64,000 nucleotides of DNA from Lachnospiraceae bacterium (lineage in GTDB: Bacteria > Bacillota > Clostridia > Lachnospirales > Lachnospiraceae), in contig JAQXVT010000048.1 of assembly GCA_029225065.1 (NCBI GenBank), positions 88,992 to 152,991 on the forward strand. Direction: 5' to 3'. Every line of letters begins with the position of its first letter. Positions within the stretch are counted from its first letter, which is position 1. A model generated the notes under the pieces. The model had not been told where the DNA came from. It ran no database searches and saw only the letters and a list, made by a program, of their open reading frames with translations. Of this stretch, positions 56,014-63,386 are shown in pieces. The position numbers and the translations under genes are program-made.

Positions 56014-56615
56014 ACAGCATTTTCCTCACAAAACCATTTCAGATAATCTTCTAATAGCTTACCATCCGAACTGTCCTTACACTCACCATTGCTCTGATCC
56101 AGTTCATAATCCATAAGTCCATGTATTGTCATCGCAAAACTGACAGCACTCATATCCGGATTTTTAAAATGGAGCATCTTATGTACTTCCATAGCATAGA
56201 ACAGTTGCTTCGTTGCTATAATCATTTTATCAGTCTCTTCTGCGACAATTTTGGCTGCCATAGGATTCATGCTTCTTTCCGAATAAATCACTCTGTAAAA
56301 ATTCAGTATTTGTTCCTGATGGTTCATCTTAACATAGCCTGAAACTACAGTCTGTAATACCTCAAATGCCGTTTTGCCAACAAATAATACACTGTAATCG
56401 ATTGGTTTTATATTTGACTTTTCCTTTGCCTGCTTTCTAAGAAATTCATACATTGCCTCAACAATTTCTTCCTTTGAAGCAAAGTGCTTGTATAGCGAAG
56501 GCTTCTTGATTCCGATTTTATCGGCAATCATGCTCATAGACACATTTGCAAGCCCTTTTTCGGCTGCAAGTTCAAGTGTTACCAGAACAATTTCTTCTTT
56601 TCGGTTCATAGACAT
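56010..56615 (-). CDS. TetR/AcrR-family transcriptional regulator
   Basis: A 201-residue DNA-binding repressor. The N-terminal helix-turn-helix is clear: ALTLE-type region TLELAAEKGLANVSMSMIADKIGIKKPSLYKHFASKEEIVEAMYEFL. The rest is a helical ligand-binding domain. It heads a two-gene operon with the DUF998 gene and probably represses it, since inverted repeats lie between its promoter and its start codon. The ligand is unknown. It is clearly different from the other two TetR proteins in the window. Confidence 0.92.
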   Translation of the reverse strand: MSMNRKEEIVLVTLELAAEKGLANVSMSMIADKIGIKKPSLYKHFASKEEIVEAMYEFLRKQAKEKSNIKPIDYSVLFVGKTAFEVLQTVVSGYVKMNHQEQILNFYRVIYSERSMNPMAAKIVAEETDKMIIATKQLFYAMEVHKMLHFKNPDMSAVSFAMTIHGLMDYELDQSNGECKDSSDGKLLEDYLKWFCEENAV

Positions 56616-56633
56616 ATTATCCCTGCCTCCTGC

Positions 56634-56669
56634 AATGGCAAATTACCATTCGATAGTTTATTAGCTATC
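56634..56669 (-). promoter_or_regulatory. Candidate operator repeats upstream of the TetR-DUF998 operon
   Basis: Two inverted repeats lie side by side between the promoter and the ribosome binding site: GATAG/CTATC with an 8-base spacer (56652-56669) and AATGG/CCATT with a 7-base spacer (56634-56650). Position and symmetry suit binding of the TetR protein encoded just downstream, but this is an inference. Confidence 0.45.
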
Positions 56670-56682
56670 TTTCGTTAGCCTT

Positions 56683-56711
56683 AAAATATCACTTATTTCC
56701 GATTATGTCAA
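56683..56711 (-). promoter_or_regulatory. Promoter of the TetR-DUF998 operon
   Basis: On the minus strand a perfect TTGACA (56706-56711) is 17 bases from TATTTT (56683-56688). Confidence 0.7.
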
Positions 56712-56823
56712 GCAAAATGTTACTTCCACCCATAATTAAGACAATGTGCCAAAATTGTCTTTCTAAACAACGGATTTTCTTTAAGATATGACATTTTCAG
56801 TCTTTCACATACTGAATTTGTAA

Positions 56824-58425
56824 TTATAGTGTCCCCAAAATGGCAACACCTTTTTTCCGTAGCCACAGGTATGCAAACACAGATAAAAAAAGATTTGCGC
56901 CCACGAAACAGCTCACATACCCGCAAAAACCCAGCATCCATCCAGGCAGAAGCATAAATCCTGCAAACAGCAGTGCCATATATACAAAACCATCAAATAA
57001 AGTAATCATGACTGGTGCACCCTGCTTGATTGGCATAATCTCGTTGGTCCATGTCAACACCGGCATTTTAATTCCAAGCAATAGACCGGTCAGTGTCATG
57101 AGCCAAACATAGGAAGCCGCAAAAAGAAAAATCATTGACAATTGCAACAAATGAATTGGATAAACTGCTGCGATACACATAATGCAGAAAAGCATCGGTA
57201 AACCAGTCAGAAGAAGCTGCATTCTTATTTTTGCCCGTAAAATCCGCCATGGCTCCACCGGCAGAGATTGCAGAAGCCATAGGCTTTTTCCCTCCAGGGA
57301 TACCGAAGGTGCTGTCATAAAATTCATGGATGCAAGACCGCAAAGCACCACGCACAGCAGCAAAGGTACACTGCCTGCCGTTTCAGCAAACATAACATCC
57401 AACTGGGCAAACAGCTCACTGCCCTTCCATAGCACAGCGATTGCACAAAGCGGCATCAGGAATGTACCAAGACCACAGTTAAGCATATAATTGGGACTTG
57501 AGGTAAAATGTGAAAATTCCCTGCCAAGTAATGCCGCATCAATGTCTTGCTTCCTCATATGCTTTTCCTTGTACTCTCTGTGGAGTACTTTTCCCGTAGA
57601 TGTCGCAATCTGCAAAAAACTGTGGGAAAGCAATAACCACATCAGACCAAACAGTGCGGCAACAGCTACAGAGACAATTGCAGATGCCCTGACATTGCCA
57701 ACACCAACGCTTCCAAATAGATACACAGGATAGGCAGCGCCTTTCATACGCTCGCCATAAACTGCTGCATTAGCCAGCAAATCCTGAATCAGGCTCTGTG
57801 CCTTGAAATATACAAAATAATATACACCGATAAAAGCCAGAGAAATAAGCACTGTAATCAGGCTCTTGTGTTTTAGTTTCAGACTGATTTTAGCTACAAT
57901 CCATCCCAACACACAGGATATGGTAAGTACAAATACAGAAATAACCATAGTAATCAACAAACCGCCAAGTACTGCCTGAAGCGTAACGCCAGCCGTACCC
58001 CAGTAGACTATGATTGCCGGAAGAATGACAACAACCGAATACAAAAGTCCCATCAGATAGACTCCAATCAGGCGCGACCCCACCAACGCCGCAACAGGTA
58101 TCGGCATAGCCAGAAGCAAATTATTGTCCTTGGGCAGATATAGACCTGCATACGTGTTAAACACACTGCCGAAAGCACCTAACAGCACGGAAATCAGTCC
58201 CATAAGTGCAAAATACATCCAGTCCATGCCCACATTAATCAACGGCATACATAGTTTCATGGCAAGAAATGTAAAGATTCCGCCAAGAAGTCCGAAAACC
58301 AGCAAAAAGAACAGTACAAAATACATGGCTGTTGAAGTTTTAGAACGAGCCTTATTCTTTTTAGCATCATAAAAATATACTTGAAAGATTTCAAGAAACT
58401 GTTTCTTTAACAAAAGTTTTAGCAT
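56824..58425 (-). CDS. ABC-2-like exporter permease (533 residues)
   Basis: A large integral membrane protein with about 12 hydrophobic segments, beginning MLKLLLKKQFLEIFQVYFYDAKKNK, a soluble lead-in typical of these clostridial permeases. It overlaps the ATPase gene by seven bases, and the two form a simple exporter. A central loop (LHREYKEKHMRKQDIDAALLGREFSHF) is probably cytoplasmic. The cargo is unknown; relatives occur beside peptide or drug resistance genes. It is the second gene of the pair. Confidence 0.83.
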   Translation of the reverse strand: MLKLLLKKQFLEIFQVYFYDAKKNKARSKTSTAMYFVLFFLLVFGLLGGIFTFLAMKLCMPLINVGMDWMYFALMGLISVLLGAFGSVFNTYAGLYLPKDNNLLLAMPIPVAALVGSRLIGVYLMGLLYSVVVILPAIIVYWGTAGVTLQAVLGGLLITMVISVFVLTISCVLGWIVAKISLKLKHKSLITVLISLAFIGVYYFVYFKAQSLIQDLLANAAVYGERMKGAAYPVYLFGSVGVGNVRASAIVSVAVAALFGLMWLLLSHSFLQIATSTGKVLHREYKEKHMRKQDIDAALLGREFSHFTSSPNYMLNCGLGTFLMPLCAIAVLWKGSELFAQLDVMFAETAGSVPLLLCVVLCGLASMNFMTAPSVSLEGKSLWLLQSLPVEPWRILRAKIRMQLLLTGLPMLFCIMCIAAVYPIHLLQLSMIFLFAASYVWLMTLTGLLLGIKMPVLTWTNEIMPIKQGAPVMITLFDGFVYMALLFAGFMLLPGWMLGFCGYVSCFVGANLFLSVFAYLWLRKKGVAILGTL

Positions 58426-59132
58426 GATTCGCCCTCCAATTCCAGGAATACATCCTCCAGAGAATCATCACCTTTGACTTCCTCCATAGTACCAGAGCGA
58501 ATCAGCTTCCCATTCTTAATGATTGCGACCTTGTCGCAGAGTTTTTCCGCTACCTCTAACACATGTGTGGAGAAGAAAATCGCACCTCCTGCATCACAGA
58601 CCTCCCACATCATACCTTTCAGTAAATGTGATGCCTTTGGGTCAAGTCCTACAAATGGTTCATCCATAAGAATAAGCTTGGGTTGATGCAGCCATGCCGA
58701 AATAATCGCCAGCTTCTGCTTCATGCCATGGGAATAGGCGGCGATAGGCTGTGCCAGCTCATCGGTCAGTTCAAAAAGATCTCCGTATTTACGAATACGC
58801 ATCTGTCGGTTCTGGGCACTGACACCAAAAATATCCGCGATAAAATTCAGATATTTGATTCCTGTCATGTAATCATACAAATCAGGATTATCGGGAATGT
58901 ATGCAAAGCTACGTTTGCATTCCAGCGGCTGTGTCCGGATGGATTTTCCGTCAATATAAATTTCTCCGGTGTCAAACTGCAAAATACCTGCCACTGATTT
59001 CAGGGTTGTTGTCTTCCCTGCTCCGTTATGACCGATAAAACCATAAATTTCACCGGGGACAATATGTAAATTTAAGTCATCTACAGCCGTCTTGTCCCCA
59101 TATTTTTTTGACAAATGTTCAATCTTTAGCAT
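58419..59132 (-). CDS. ABC transporter ATP-binding protein
   Basis: The ATPase of the exporter pair, 237 residues from the start used. It shows Walker A GHNGAGKTT, the Q-loop segment YIPDNPDLYDYM, signature YSHGMKQKLAIISAWL, Walker B LILMDEPFVGLDPKA and the H-loop STHVLEVAE. The signature has YSHGM instead of LSGGQ, common among ABC-2-type ATPases. I use the ATG at 59132 because AAAGGAG stands eight bases before it; ATGs at 59189 and just after lie in the preceding pseudogene. The gene begins 31 bp after that pseudogene. Confidence 0.88.
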   Translation of the reverse strand: MLKIEHLSKKYGDKTAVDDLNLHIVPGEIYGFIGHNGAGKTTTLKSVAGILQFDTGEIYIDGKSIRTQPLECKRSFAYIPDNPDLYDYMTGIKYLNFIADIFGVSAQNRQMRIRKYGDLFELTDELAQPIAAYSHGMKQKLAIISAWLHQPKLILMDEPFVGLDPKASHLLKGMMWEVCDAGGAIFFSTHVLEVAEKLCDKVAIIKNGKLIRSGTMEEVKGDDSLEDVFLELEGESC

Positions 59133-59163
59133 ATGTTTCTCCTTTTCTGACACAATAATTGCA

Positions 59164-59754
59164 CTACGATCTGCCTGTTTCATCATCATTAAAATGGCTT
59201 TTCAAAGCTTCGTTGCACTTACTTCCACTCTTTACCTGATATGCAATCTTTTCATATTCTTCATCACTCATAGATTTAAATGTTTCCTTAATAATTTCTC
59301 CACCCCTTTGCTGCATGAGTTTTCATAACATCGAATTCTTCTGCAGTCAGTTTTCCGGGCTTTTGAAGAATTGCATCAGGAATTGCAATTTTCCCAACAT
59401 CATGCATTGGTGCTGCCATTACAAGATTTTTAATATAATCCTCTGTCAGCTCATCCTTATATAAGCCTCTGTTTTTCAGTTCCTTTGCAAGAGTGGTTGT
59501 ACGACGTATGTGTCCTCCTGTGTTGCCATCCCTGTTTTCAACAAGTGTTGTAAATCCCACTGCCATCTCTTTATTATGCGCACTCAGCTTCTGAAACAAG
59601 GGATTCTCCATGTTAAGATAAGCCCCTATGACTACAAAAACTGACACAAGGCTTGTAAGAAGTGCCTGTGGATGTATCATCTGATATACTGCAACTGCTA
59701 TTGCCGCTACGATACAGGTTGTTATTGTAATGATATTCCCATAAAAAGCAATAA
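59164..59754 (-). pseudogene. Broken HD-GYP-domain gene (cyclic-di-GMP phosphodiesterase type)
   Basis: An open stretch encodes a membrane segment (ITTCIVAAIAVAVYQ, LLTSLVSVFVVIGAYL) and then the start of an HD-GYP domain: LVENRDGNTGGHIRRTTTLAKEL and AAPMHDVGKIAIPDAILQKPGKLT. The frame then ends at Asn-Tyr and a stop at 59288 because a G run at 59302-59305 has one G too many. Removing one G restores AAKGGEIIKETF, but even then the frame runs only to 59164 and lacks the essential HHEKWDGKGYP-type half of the domain. The 5' end is also missing: an in-frame stop precedes it at 59755-59757. It is a decayed remnant and cannot make a working phosphodiesterase. Confidence 0.87.
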
Positions 59755-59844
59755 TTCAAATTTCTCCAAATTTACTCTAAGAATCATATTGACGCCTGCG
59801 TTTTACCTGATTCATTTACCTCTTCCATAATAAATAGACTCCTT

Positions 59845-60027
59845 TCATCCATTCTCTTTTTTTCTTCTGCGTTCTGAAATCTTTCGATTTATCTTATCTG
59901 CTTCTTCTTTTTCCAGATACCACTTCACAAAATATGACAGCACCTCACAGACTTCTGTATTTTTTACCGATTCTGTTACAATTTTTCCGATATCATCCAC
60001 TGCTTTTTGATCTGTTCTGCAAGCCAT
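59845..60027 (-). CDS. Possible small protein of unknown function (60 residues)
   Basis: A 60-residue frame (MACRTDQKAVDDIGKIVTES...) with a charged helical C terminus (EADKINRKISERRRKKENG). GGAGG lies 14 bases before the ATG, a long spacing. The upstream frame stays open for a few codons (EFWYR) with no start, so it could instead be the 3' end of a broken gene. I recognise no family. Confidence 0.4.
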   Translation of the reverse strand: MACRTDQKAVDDIGKIVTESVKNTEVCEVLSYFVKWYLEKEEADKINRKISERRRKKENG

Positions 60028-60199
60028 TCTGTACCAGAACTCCTCCTCGTTCTTTCATATCAGCTAACCTTCATATGCATATTTGGTAATTTGATACCAT
60101 AATTACTCTATCGTGAATTGATGTCATTGTCTATACACAGGCAACTAACATGCACAAAACTGATACCAAGATGCATAATGATACCGCTTTCTGCAATAC
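60028..60199. other. Non-coding stretch, nothing recognised
   Basis: AT-rich sequence between the 60-residue frame and the degenerate frame described next. I see a short inverted repeat TGGTA/TACCA near 60090 but no gene, RNA or clear promoter. Confidence 0.5.
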
Positions 60200-60403
60200 T
60201 TAATCACTTTTTATCTGTATATATCTACCAACACATTTCTTTAATTTCTCTAATATATCATCCCCTGCCCATTGATCAAGAAATCTTCCATCGTGCCATA
60301 CATCTATGCCATTTTGATAAAAGCAGTAAAATCAGAAAGCCATGATACCGTCTATTGCTGACAGCATTTTTTCAGATAAACCGTCTGTATATCTAATATC
60401 CTT
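60200..60403 (-). pseudogene. Possible degenerate coding remnant downstream of the GNAT gene
   Basis: One minus-strand frame reads protein-like sequence (IRYTDGLSEKMLSAIDGIMAF, a TGA stop at 60332-60334, then YQNGIDVWHDGRFLDQWAGD and a charged helical end before TAA at 60200-60202). The composition of the second half looks like real protein. I recognise no family, there is no convincing start, and chance openness cannot be excluded. Confidence 0.3.
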
Positions 60404-60419
60404 GGGTATATTTTTTCAT

Positions 60420-60887
60420 TCACTTTCTGCCTCCATATACAAATCTTGGTCCCTCTTCTCCGTCCTTTCCATTACTGACAAATCCTGACCGGAAAAGAAC
60501 TTTCTGTGAGGCTATATTTTCCACATCAGTTTCCGCCTCCACCTGCTTCACACTTTCCTGTGACAATGCCCATTCTGTGATTGCTTTTACTGCCTCTGTC
60601 ATATATCCGTGATGCCGGTATTCTTCTTTCAGACCATATCCAATTTCAACCACTCCATCATCACCAAGTCCCTTAAAGCAAAAATCACCCGCTATAGTTT
60701 CCGGATCATCTTTCAATTCCATATTCCAGATGGCATACCATATTCTCTTATCAGGATTTGAAAGACTCCCTTCAAGCATCTCCACATAAGCCTGTTTCAT
60801 CTCAGGATCAGATTCTTTTTCAATAACCAACCGCATCTCTTCAGCACTTAATGGATAAAGATACATTCTTTCAGTCTCTACTCTCAT
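60420..60887 (-). CDS. GNAT-family N-acetyltransferase
   Basis: A 155-residue acetyltransferase of the RimJ/RimL-like GNAT group. The acetyl-CoA site region reads EIGYGLKEEYRHHGYMTEAVKAITEWA (the R-x-x-G-x-G/A-like RHHGYM loop), followed by AETDVENIASQKVLFRSGF, the usual substrate-side motif. I use the ATG at 60887, which has AGGAG eight bases ahead; an ATG 33 bases upstream would overlap the neighbouring gene. The substrate is unknown. It follows a membrane-protein gene after 10 bp, suggesting one operon from the flavodoxin-like gene. Confidence 0.85.
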   Translation of the reverse strand: MRVETERMYLYPLSAEEMRLVIEKESDPEMKQAYVEMLEGSLSNPDKRIWYAIWNMELKDDPETIAGDFCFKGLGDDGVVEIGYGLKEEYRHHGYMTEAVKAITEWALSQESVKQVEAETDVENIASQKVLFRSGFVSNGKDGEEGPRFVYGGRK

Positions 60888-60897
60888 GAAAACACTC

Positions 60898-61311
60898 CTA
60901 AAACATCTGTATTCTTGCAATCTCCATAACTACAATCTTTAGCATCACTCCACCGGACATCACATAAAACCATATCTCACGCATATGCTGTGATTTTGCA
61001 ATTGGTGTTGCTATTGCTGCAATAATTATAATTGCAGCTCCGACACATCCAACTATATTTGGAACGCTCACAAGTGAAAATATTCCAGGATTACAGCTTC
61101 CATCTATCGTATACTGAATCGTTTTATCCAATCCGTCCCTTGCGGCTGCAAAGCAGCATATAACAAGACCATATGCCAAAACAAACAGGCTCCTTCTGCC
61201 CCAGTAATTAATGTTGCTTCTGTTACTGATTGAATATCCAACAAACCCGACCAGCGATAAAATCATAAGTGTGGTAACTGTTGTTACCATATTTCCAAAA
61301 TAGAGTTTCAT
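60898..61311 (-). CDS. Small integral membrane protein of unknown function
   Basis: A 137-residue protein with about four hydrophobic segments (VTTLMILSLVGFVGYSI, SLFVLAYGLVICCFAAA, VGCVGAAIIIIAAIATPIA, and MSGGVMLKIVVMEIA). The ATG at 61311 is used because GGAGGAGGG stands just upstream; an ATG six codons earlier overlaps this site. I do not recognise a named family. It lies 42 bp after the flavodoxin-like gene and 10 bp before the GNAT gene. Confidence 0.65.
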   Translation of the reverse strand: MKLYFGNMVTTVTTLMILSLVGFVGYSISNRSNINYWGRRSLFVLAYGLVICCFAAARDGLDKTIQYTIDGSCNPGIFSLVSVPNIVGCVGAAIIIIAAIATPIAKSQHMREIWFYVMSGGVMLKIVVMEIARIQMF

Positions 61312-61353
61312 CCTTTTTCCCTCCTCCATCTATTTTTCATTTACTTTGTGAGC

Positions 61354-61860
61354 CTAATTAATGCCTTTGTACCACTCAGTAACTGCCTTCAAATTCTGTA
61401 AAGATACTCGTTTTCCGCCATTTACCATCATATCTAACATATCATCCTCTTCGGGCGTACGGTCGGTTTTATTTGTCAGTCCCTTTCCGGCAGTTTTAAC
61501 CATGACATTCATCATAAAACGATATGCTCCATGAAGCTTCTTTACATCAAAATTCCCCTGTAATGTAAATAAAGGAATCCTCTGTGGAATAACATTTTTA
61601 TCCCTGACCGCCTTTAGCTGTGTGCCTGTCTGTCCCATGCCGACACCACATACTGCACGAACTTTATACAATTTTGCTGCCTCTTTATATCCTTTGATTC
61701 CTCCTGCCATAATCCAACCGAGATAAATGATTTCACTGCCGGCAGGCACCTTGTTTTTTGCCTGCTGTAAACTATGTACCGGAAGATTCAATTCCTTTCC
61801 TAATAATTGTGCATACTCCGCTGTGCTTCCGGTATTTGATGTATATATGATTGCTTTCAT
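61354..61860 (-). CDS. Flavodoxin-domain protein
   Basis: A 168-residue protein with the FMN phosphate loop TSNTGSTAEYAQLLGKEL at the N terminus and the flavodoxin-like core GSEIIYLGWIMAGGIKGYKEA. The middle (AVCGVGMGQTG) and C terminus (TDRTPEEDDMLDMMVNGGKRVS) match a clostridial flavodoxin subgroup often found next to TetR regulators. It probably transfers electrons using FMN; the partners are unknown. It is read behind the second TetR-KTR module, after that module's terminator. Confidence 0.85.
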   Translation of the reverse strand: MKAIIYTSNTGSTAEYAQLLGKELNLPVHSLQQAKNKVPAGSEIIYLGWIMAGGIKGYKEAAKLYKVRAVCGVGMGQTGTQLKAVRDKNVIPQRIPLFTLQGNFDVKKLHGAYRFMMNVMVKTAGKGLTNKTDRTPEEDDMLDMMVNGGKRVSLQNLKAVTEWYKGIN

Positions 61861-61886
61861 TCTTATTTGACCTCCATAATATAAAC

Positions 61887-61927
61887 GACGCAGTGCAAAA
61901 CTGTAATATTACAATCTGCACTGCGTC
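61887..61927 (-). terminator. Terminator after the downstream KTR gene
   Basis: On the minus strand GACGCAGTGCA pairs perfectly with TGCACTGCGTC (11 bp), followed by GTTTATATTAT. The stem starts immediately after the TAA stop codon of the KTR gene. Confidence 0.8.
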
Positions 61928-62104
61928 TTAGCGTCTGGCTTCCTTTACTATAAATTTTTCTGCATCAATCAGGCTTTCTTCTTTACACTTTGGACAAAAC
62001 AAAGGAAAATTTGTTAATACCGTATCTTTCCTTAACTTCAATCTTGTCTTATTTCCACATTTTGGGCAAAGAATCCATTCCTGATGCTCTGATTCATCGT
62101 TCAA
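61928..62104 (-). CDS. Cysteine-rich KTR-type small protein, downstream copy
   Basis: A 58-residue zinc-ribbon-like protein with two CxxC pairs: EWILCPKCGNKTR and FPLFCPKCKEES, ending KEARR. It would start at a TTG at 62104 with GGGTGA a few bases upstream, overlapping the end of the TetR region. It is a paralogue of the gene at 63204-63386: WILCP-CG-KTR and FPLFCPKCK are shared. Such small proteins are often found beside resistance genes and TetR regulators in mobile elements; their function is unknown. Confidence 0.75.
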   Translation of the reverse strand: MNDESEHQEWILCPKCGNKTRLKLRKDTVLTNFPLFCPKCKEESLIDAEKFIVKEARR

Positions 62105-62118
62105 ATTGCTTCACCCTT

Positions 62119-62733
62119 TCAACTTATCTGCATTTCCTGTAAGAAATGATCCATATGCTCTTCCAGTAACTTTATCACTTGACTTTTGTCTTCTGCTCCA
62201 TCATATATGCTGTAAAGCAAAAAAATAGGTCCATAAAAATCAAGTGCTGTCTGTCTGGCTTTTCCTTCATCGCCCAGCATTCCAGAAAACAAAGCTTCCA
62301 TATAAGTTAATGGTCCGCTTGCAAGATAATTCTGATATAGCTGTGCCATCTGTGGTTCCCTGTACTGTTCCAATGTCAACATCTTACGAAAACAGCTTGA
62401 AAATTCTTCCTCCGTCCAATGAAGAAACTGCACCTTTGTGAACTGCTTAATCTTATCAAATGCCGTTTCTTTATACTCGGCTGTAACCTTTTCTAGATCA
62501 CCCTCTGGCATTTCATACTGTTTTACTCTCTCAATATCCAATTCATTCATTTTTTCAATAATACTGTCCAATATCTCCTGCTTGCTTTTATAATGCTTAT
62601 ACAATGCAGCCTTGGTTACTCCAAGTTTTGAAGCAATATCATTCATGGATGTTCCCATATATCCACTCTGTGCAAATAACTTCAAAGCTTCTTCCAGTAT
62701 TTTTTCCTTAGTATTCTTTTCTTTGCTTTCCAT
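62119..62733 (-). CDS. TetR/AcrR-family transcriptional regulator (middle copy)
   Basis: A 204-residue repressor with a clear helix-turn-helix: ALKLFAQSGYMGTSMNDIASKLGVTKAALYKHYKSKQEILDSI. The C-terminal domain is helical and ligand-binding. A near-perfect palindrome overlaps its own promoter, so autorepression is very likely. Downstream, read in the same direction, come the KTR gene, and after a terminator the flavodoxin-like, membrane-protein and GNAT genes. It shares only fold-level similarity with the TetR at the window end. Confidence 0.92.
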   Translation of the reverse strand: MESKEKNTKEKILEEALKLFAQSGYMGTSMNDIASKLGVTKAALYKHYKSKQEILDSIIEKMNELDIERVKQYEMPEGDLEKVTAEYKETAFDKIKQFTKVQFLHWTEEEFSSCFRKMLTLEQYREPQMAQLYQNYLASGPLTYMEALFSGMLGDEGKARQTALDFYGPIFLLYSIYDGAEDKSQVIKLLEEHMDHFLQEMQIS

Positions 62734-62759
62734 GTCTATCTCTCCTAATTAAAATCTGT

Positions 62760-62788
62760 TATCAAGTTACCTATCGGTCACTTGTCAA
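62760..62788 (-). promoter_or_regulatory. Promoter of the middle TetR gene with overlapping operator
   Basis: On the minus strand TTGACA (62783-62788) and TTGATA (62760-62765) are 17 bases apart. The spacer is filled by the near-perfect palindrome AAGTGACCGATAGGTAACTT (62764-62783, one mismatch), overlapping both promoter boxes. This is the classic layout of TetR autorepression. Confidence 0.8.
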
Positions 62789-62829
62789 CAGTTATGATTA
62801 GAAAATATAAAAGAACCTCGCTAACATGA

Positions 62830-62976
62830 TCATCGCTTCTCAATAACCTGATCTATTAATCCATACTGCAATGCTTCTGTCGCTGTCATAAAATTATCTC
62901 TTTCCGTATCCCTGCATATTTCTTCGATTGTTTTTCCAGTATTTTCTGCCAGAATACGGTTTAAACGCTGTTTTGC
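62830..62976 (-). pseudogene. clpP: 3' fragment of a ClpP protease gene
   Basis: One minus-strand frame reads [20 protein letters not shown] then [20 protein letters not shown] and DQVIEKR-stop. This is the conserved C terminus of ClpP, including the aspartate-containing DTERDNFM segment. The N-terminal two thirds, with the catalytic serine and histidine, are absent. The fragment is joined out of frame to the start of an unrelated membrane-protein gene, so it is a deletion or recombination remnant. Confidence 0.85.
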
Positions 62977-63055
62977 ATGTTATTGTAAACACAATATTAG
63001 GGATTAAAATCACAATAACAAAAATTAATCCCCAGTAATTCAAGTATTTATTCAT
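62894..63055 (-). pseudogene. Truncated small membrane-protein gene fused to the ClpP fragment
   Basis: A frame starting at ATG 63055 after AGGAGTGT reads MNKYLNYWGLIFVIVILIPN then IVFTI, a typical start of a clostridial small membrane protein. From about 62978 it runs into the ClpP-derived sequence in a wrong frame ([14 protein letters not shown]...) and stops at 62894. The ribosome binding site is intact, so a short hydrophobic peptide may still be made. Confidence 0.65.
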
Positions 63056-63072
63056 AATACACTCCTATCCAA

Positions 63073-63105
63073 CAGAGCGAGATACGCTTTGCGAATCTCG
63101 CTCTG
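63073..63105. repeat. Strong perfect hairpin upstream of the truncated membrane-protein gene
   Basis: CAGAGCGAGAT and ATCTCGCTCTG are an exact 11-bp inverted repeat; the 11-base centre (ACGCTTTGCGA) adds a CGC/GCG pairing. No T tract follows on either strand, so it is not an obvious terminator. A second inverted repeat, AAATGCAC/GTGCATTT, follows at 63119-63145. Their function is unknown; they could be remnants of a mobile element end. Confidence 0.6.
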
Positions 63106-63164
63106 ATTAGCGGTCGTCAAATGCACTGCATAAATGCGTGCATTTTCCTCGTCGCCCTAACAAA

Positions 63165-63205
63165 AAGACGCAGGCAAAAAACATTTCGTTTCTGCTCTGC
63201 GTCTT
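63165..63205 (-). terminator. Terminator after the upstream KTR gene
   Basis: On the minus strand AAGACGCAG and CTGCGTCTT are a 9-bp perfect stem, followed by TTTTG. The stem includes part of the TAA stop codon of the KTR gene, exactly as in the other KTR copy. Confidence 0.8.
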
Positions 63206-63386
63206 AGCGTCTGGCGATAGATTTGTAATCCACTATATGATTCTTTACATTGATTATAAAACTTTTTTTACATTTTGGACAAAACAGCGGAAAATGCTTT
63301 AATTCCGTATCATCCAGTATCTGTGTCCGTGTCTTTGCACCGCATACCGGACATAGTATCCATTTATCCGTTATTACTGCTTTCAT
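63204..63386 (-). CDS. Cysteine-rich KTR-type small protein, upstream copy
   Basis: A 60-residue protein (from the ATG at 63386) with two CxxC pairs: KWILCPVCGAKTR and FPLFCPKCKKS, ending SIARR. It resembles a zinc ribbon. The gene overlaps the end of the TetR gene by about 20 bases; GGAGG lies 11 bases before the ATG. A GTG four codons upstream is in frame but sits on the ribosome binding site. The overlap and shared terminator suggest translational coupling to the repressor. It is paralogous to the gene at 61928-62104. Confidence 0.8.
   Translation of the reverse strand: MKAVITDKWILCPVCGAKTRTQILDDTELKHFPLFCPKCKKSFIINVKNHIVDYKSIARR

Noticed and set aside
56720..56941. Small minus-strand frame downstream of the exporter permease
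   Set aside because: It overlaps the permease 3' end in another frame, is cysteine-rich without motifs and has no convincing ribosome binding site.
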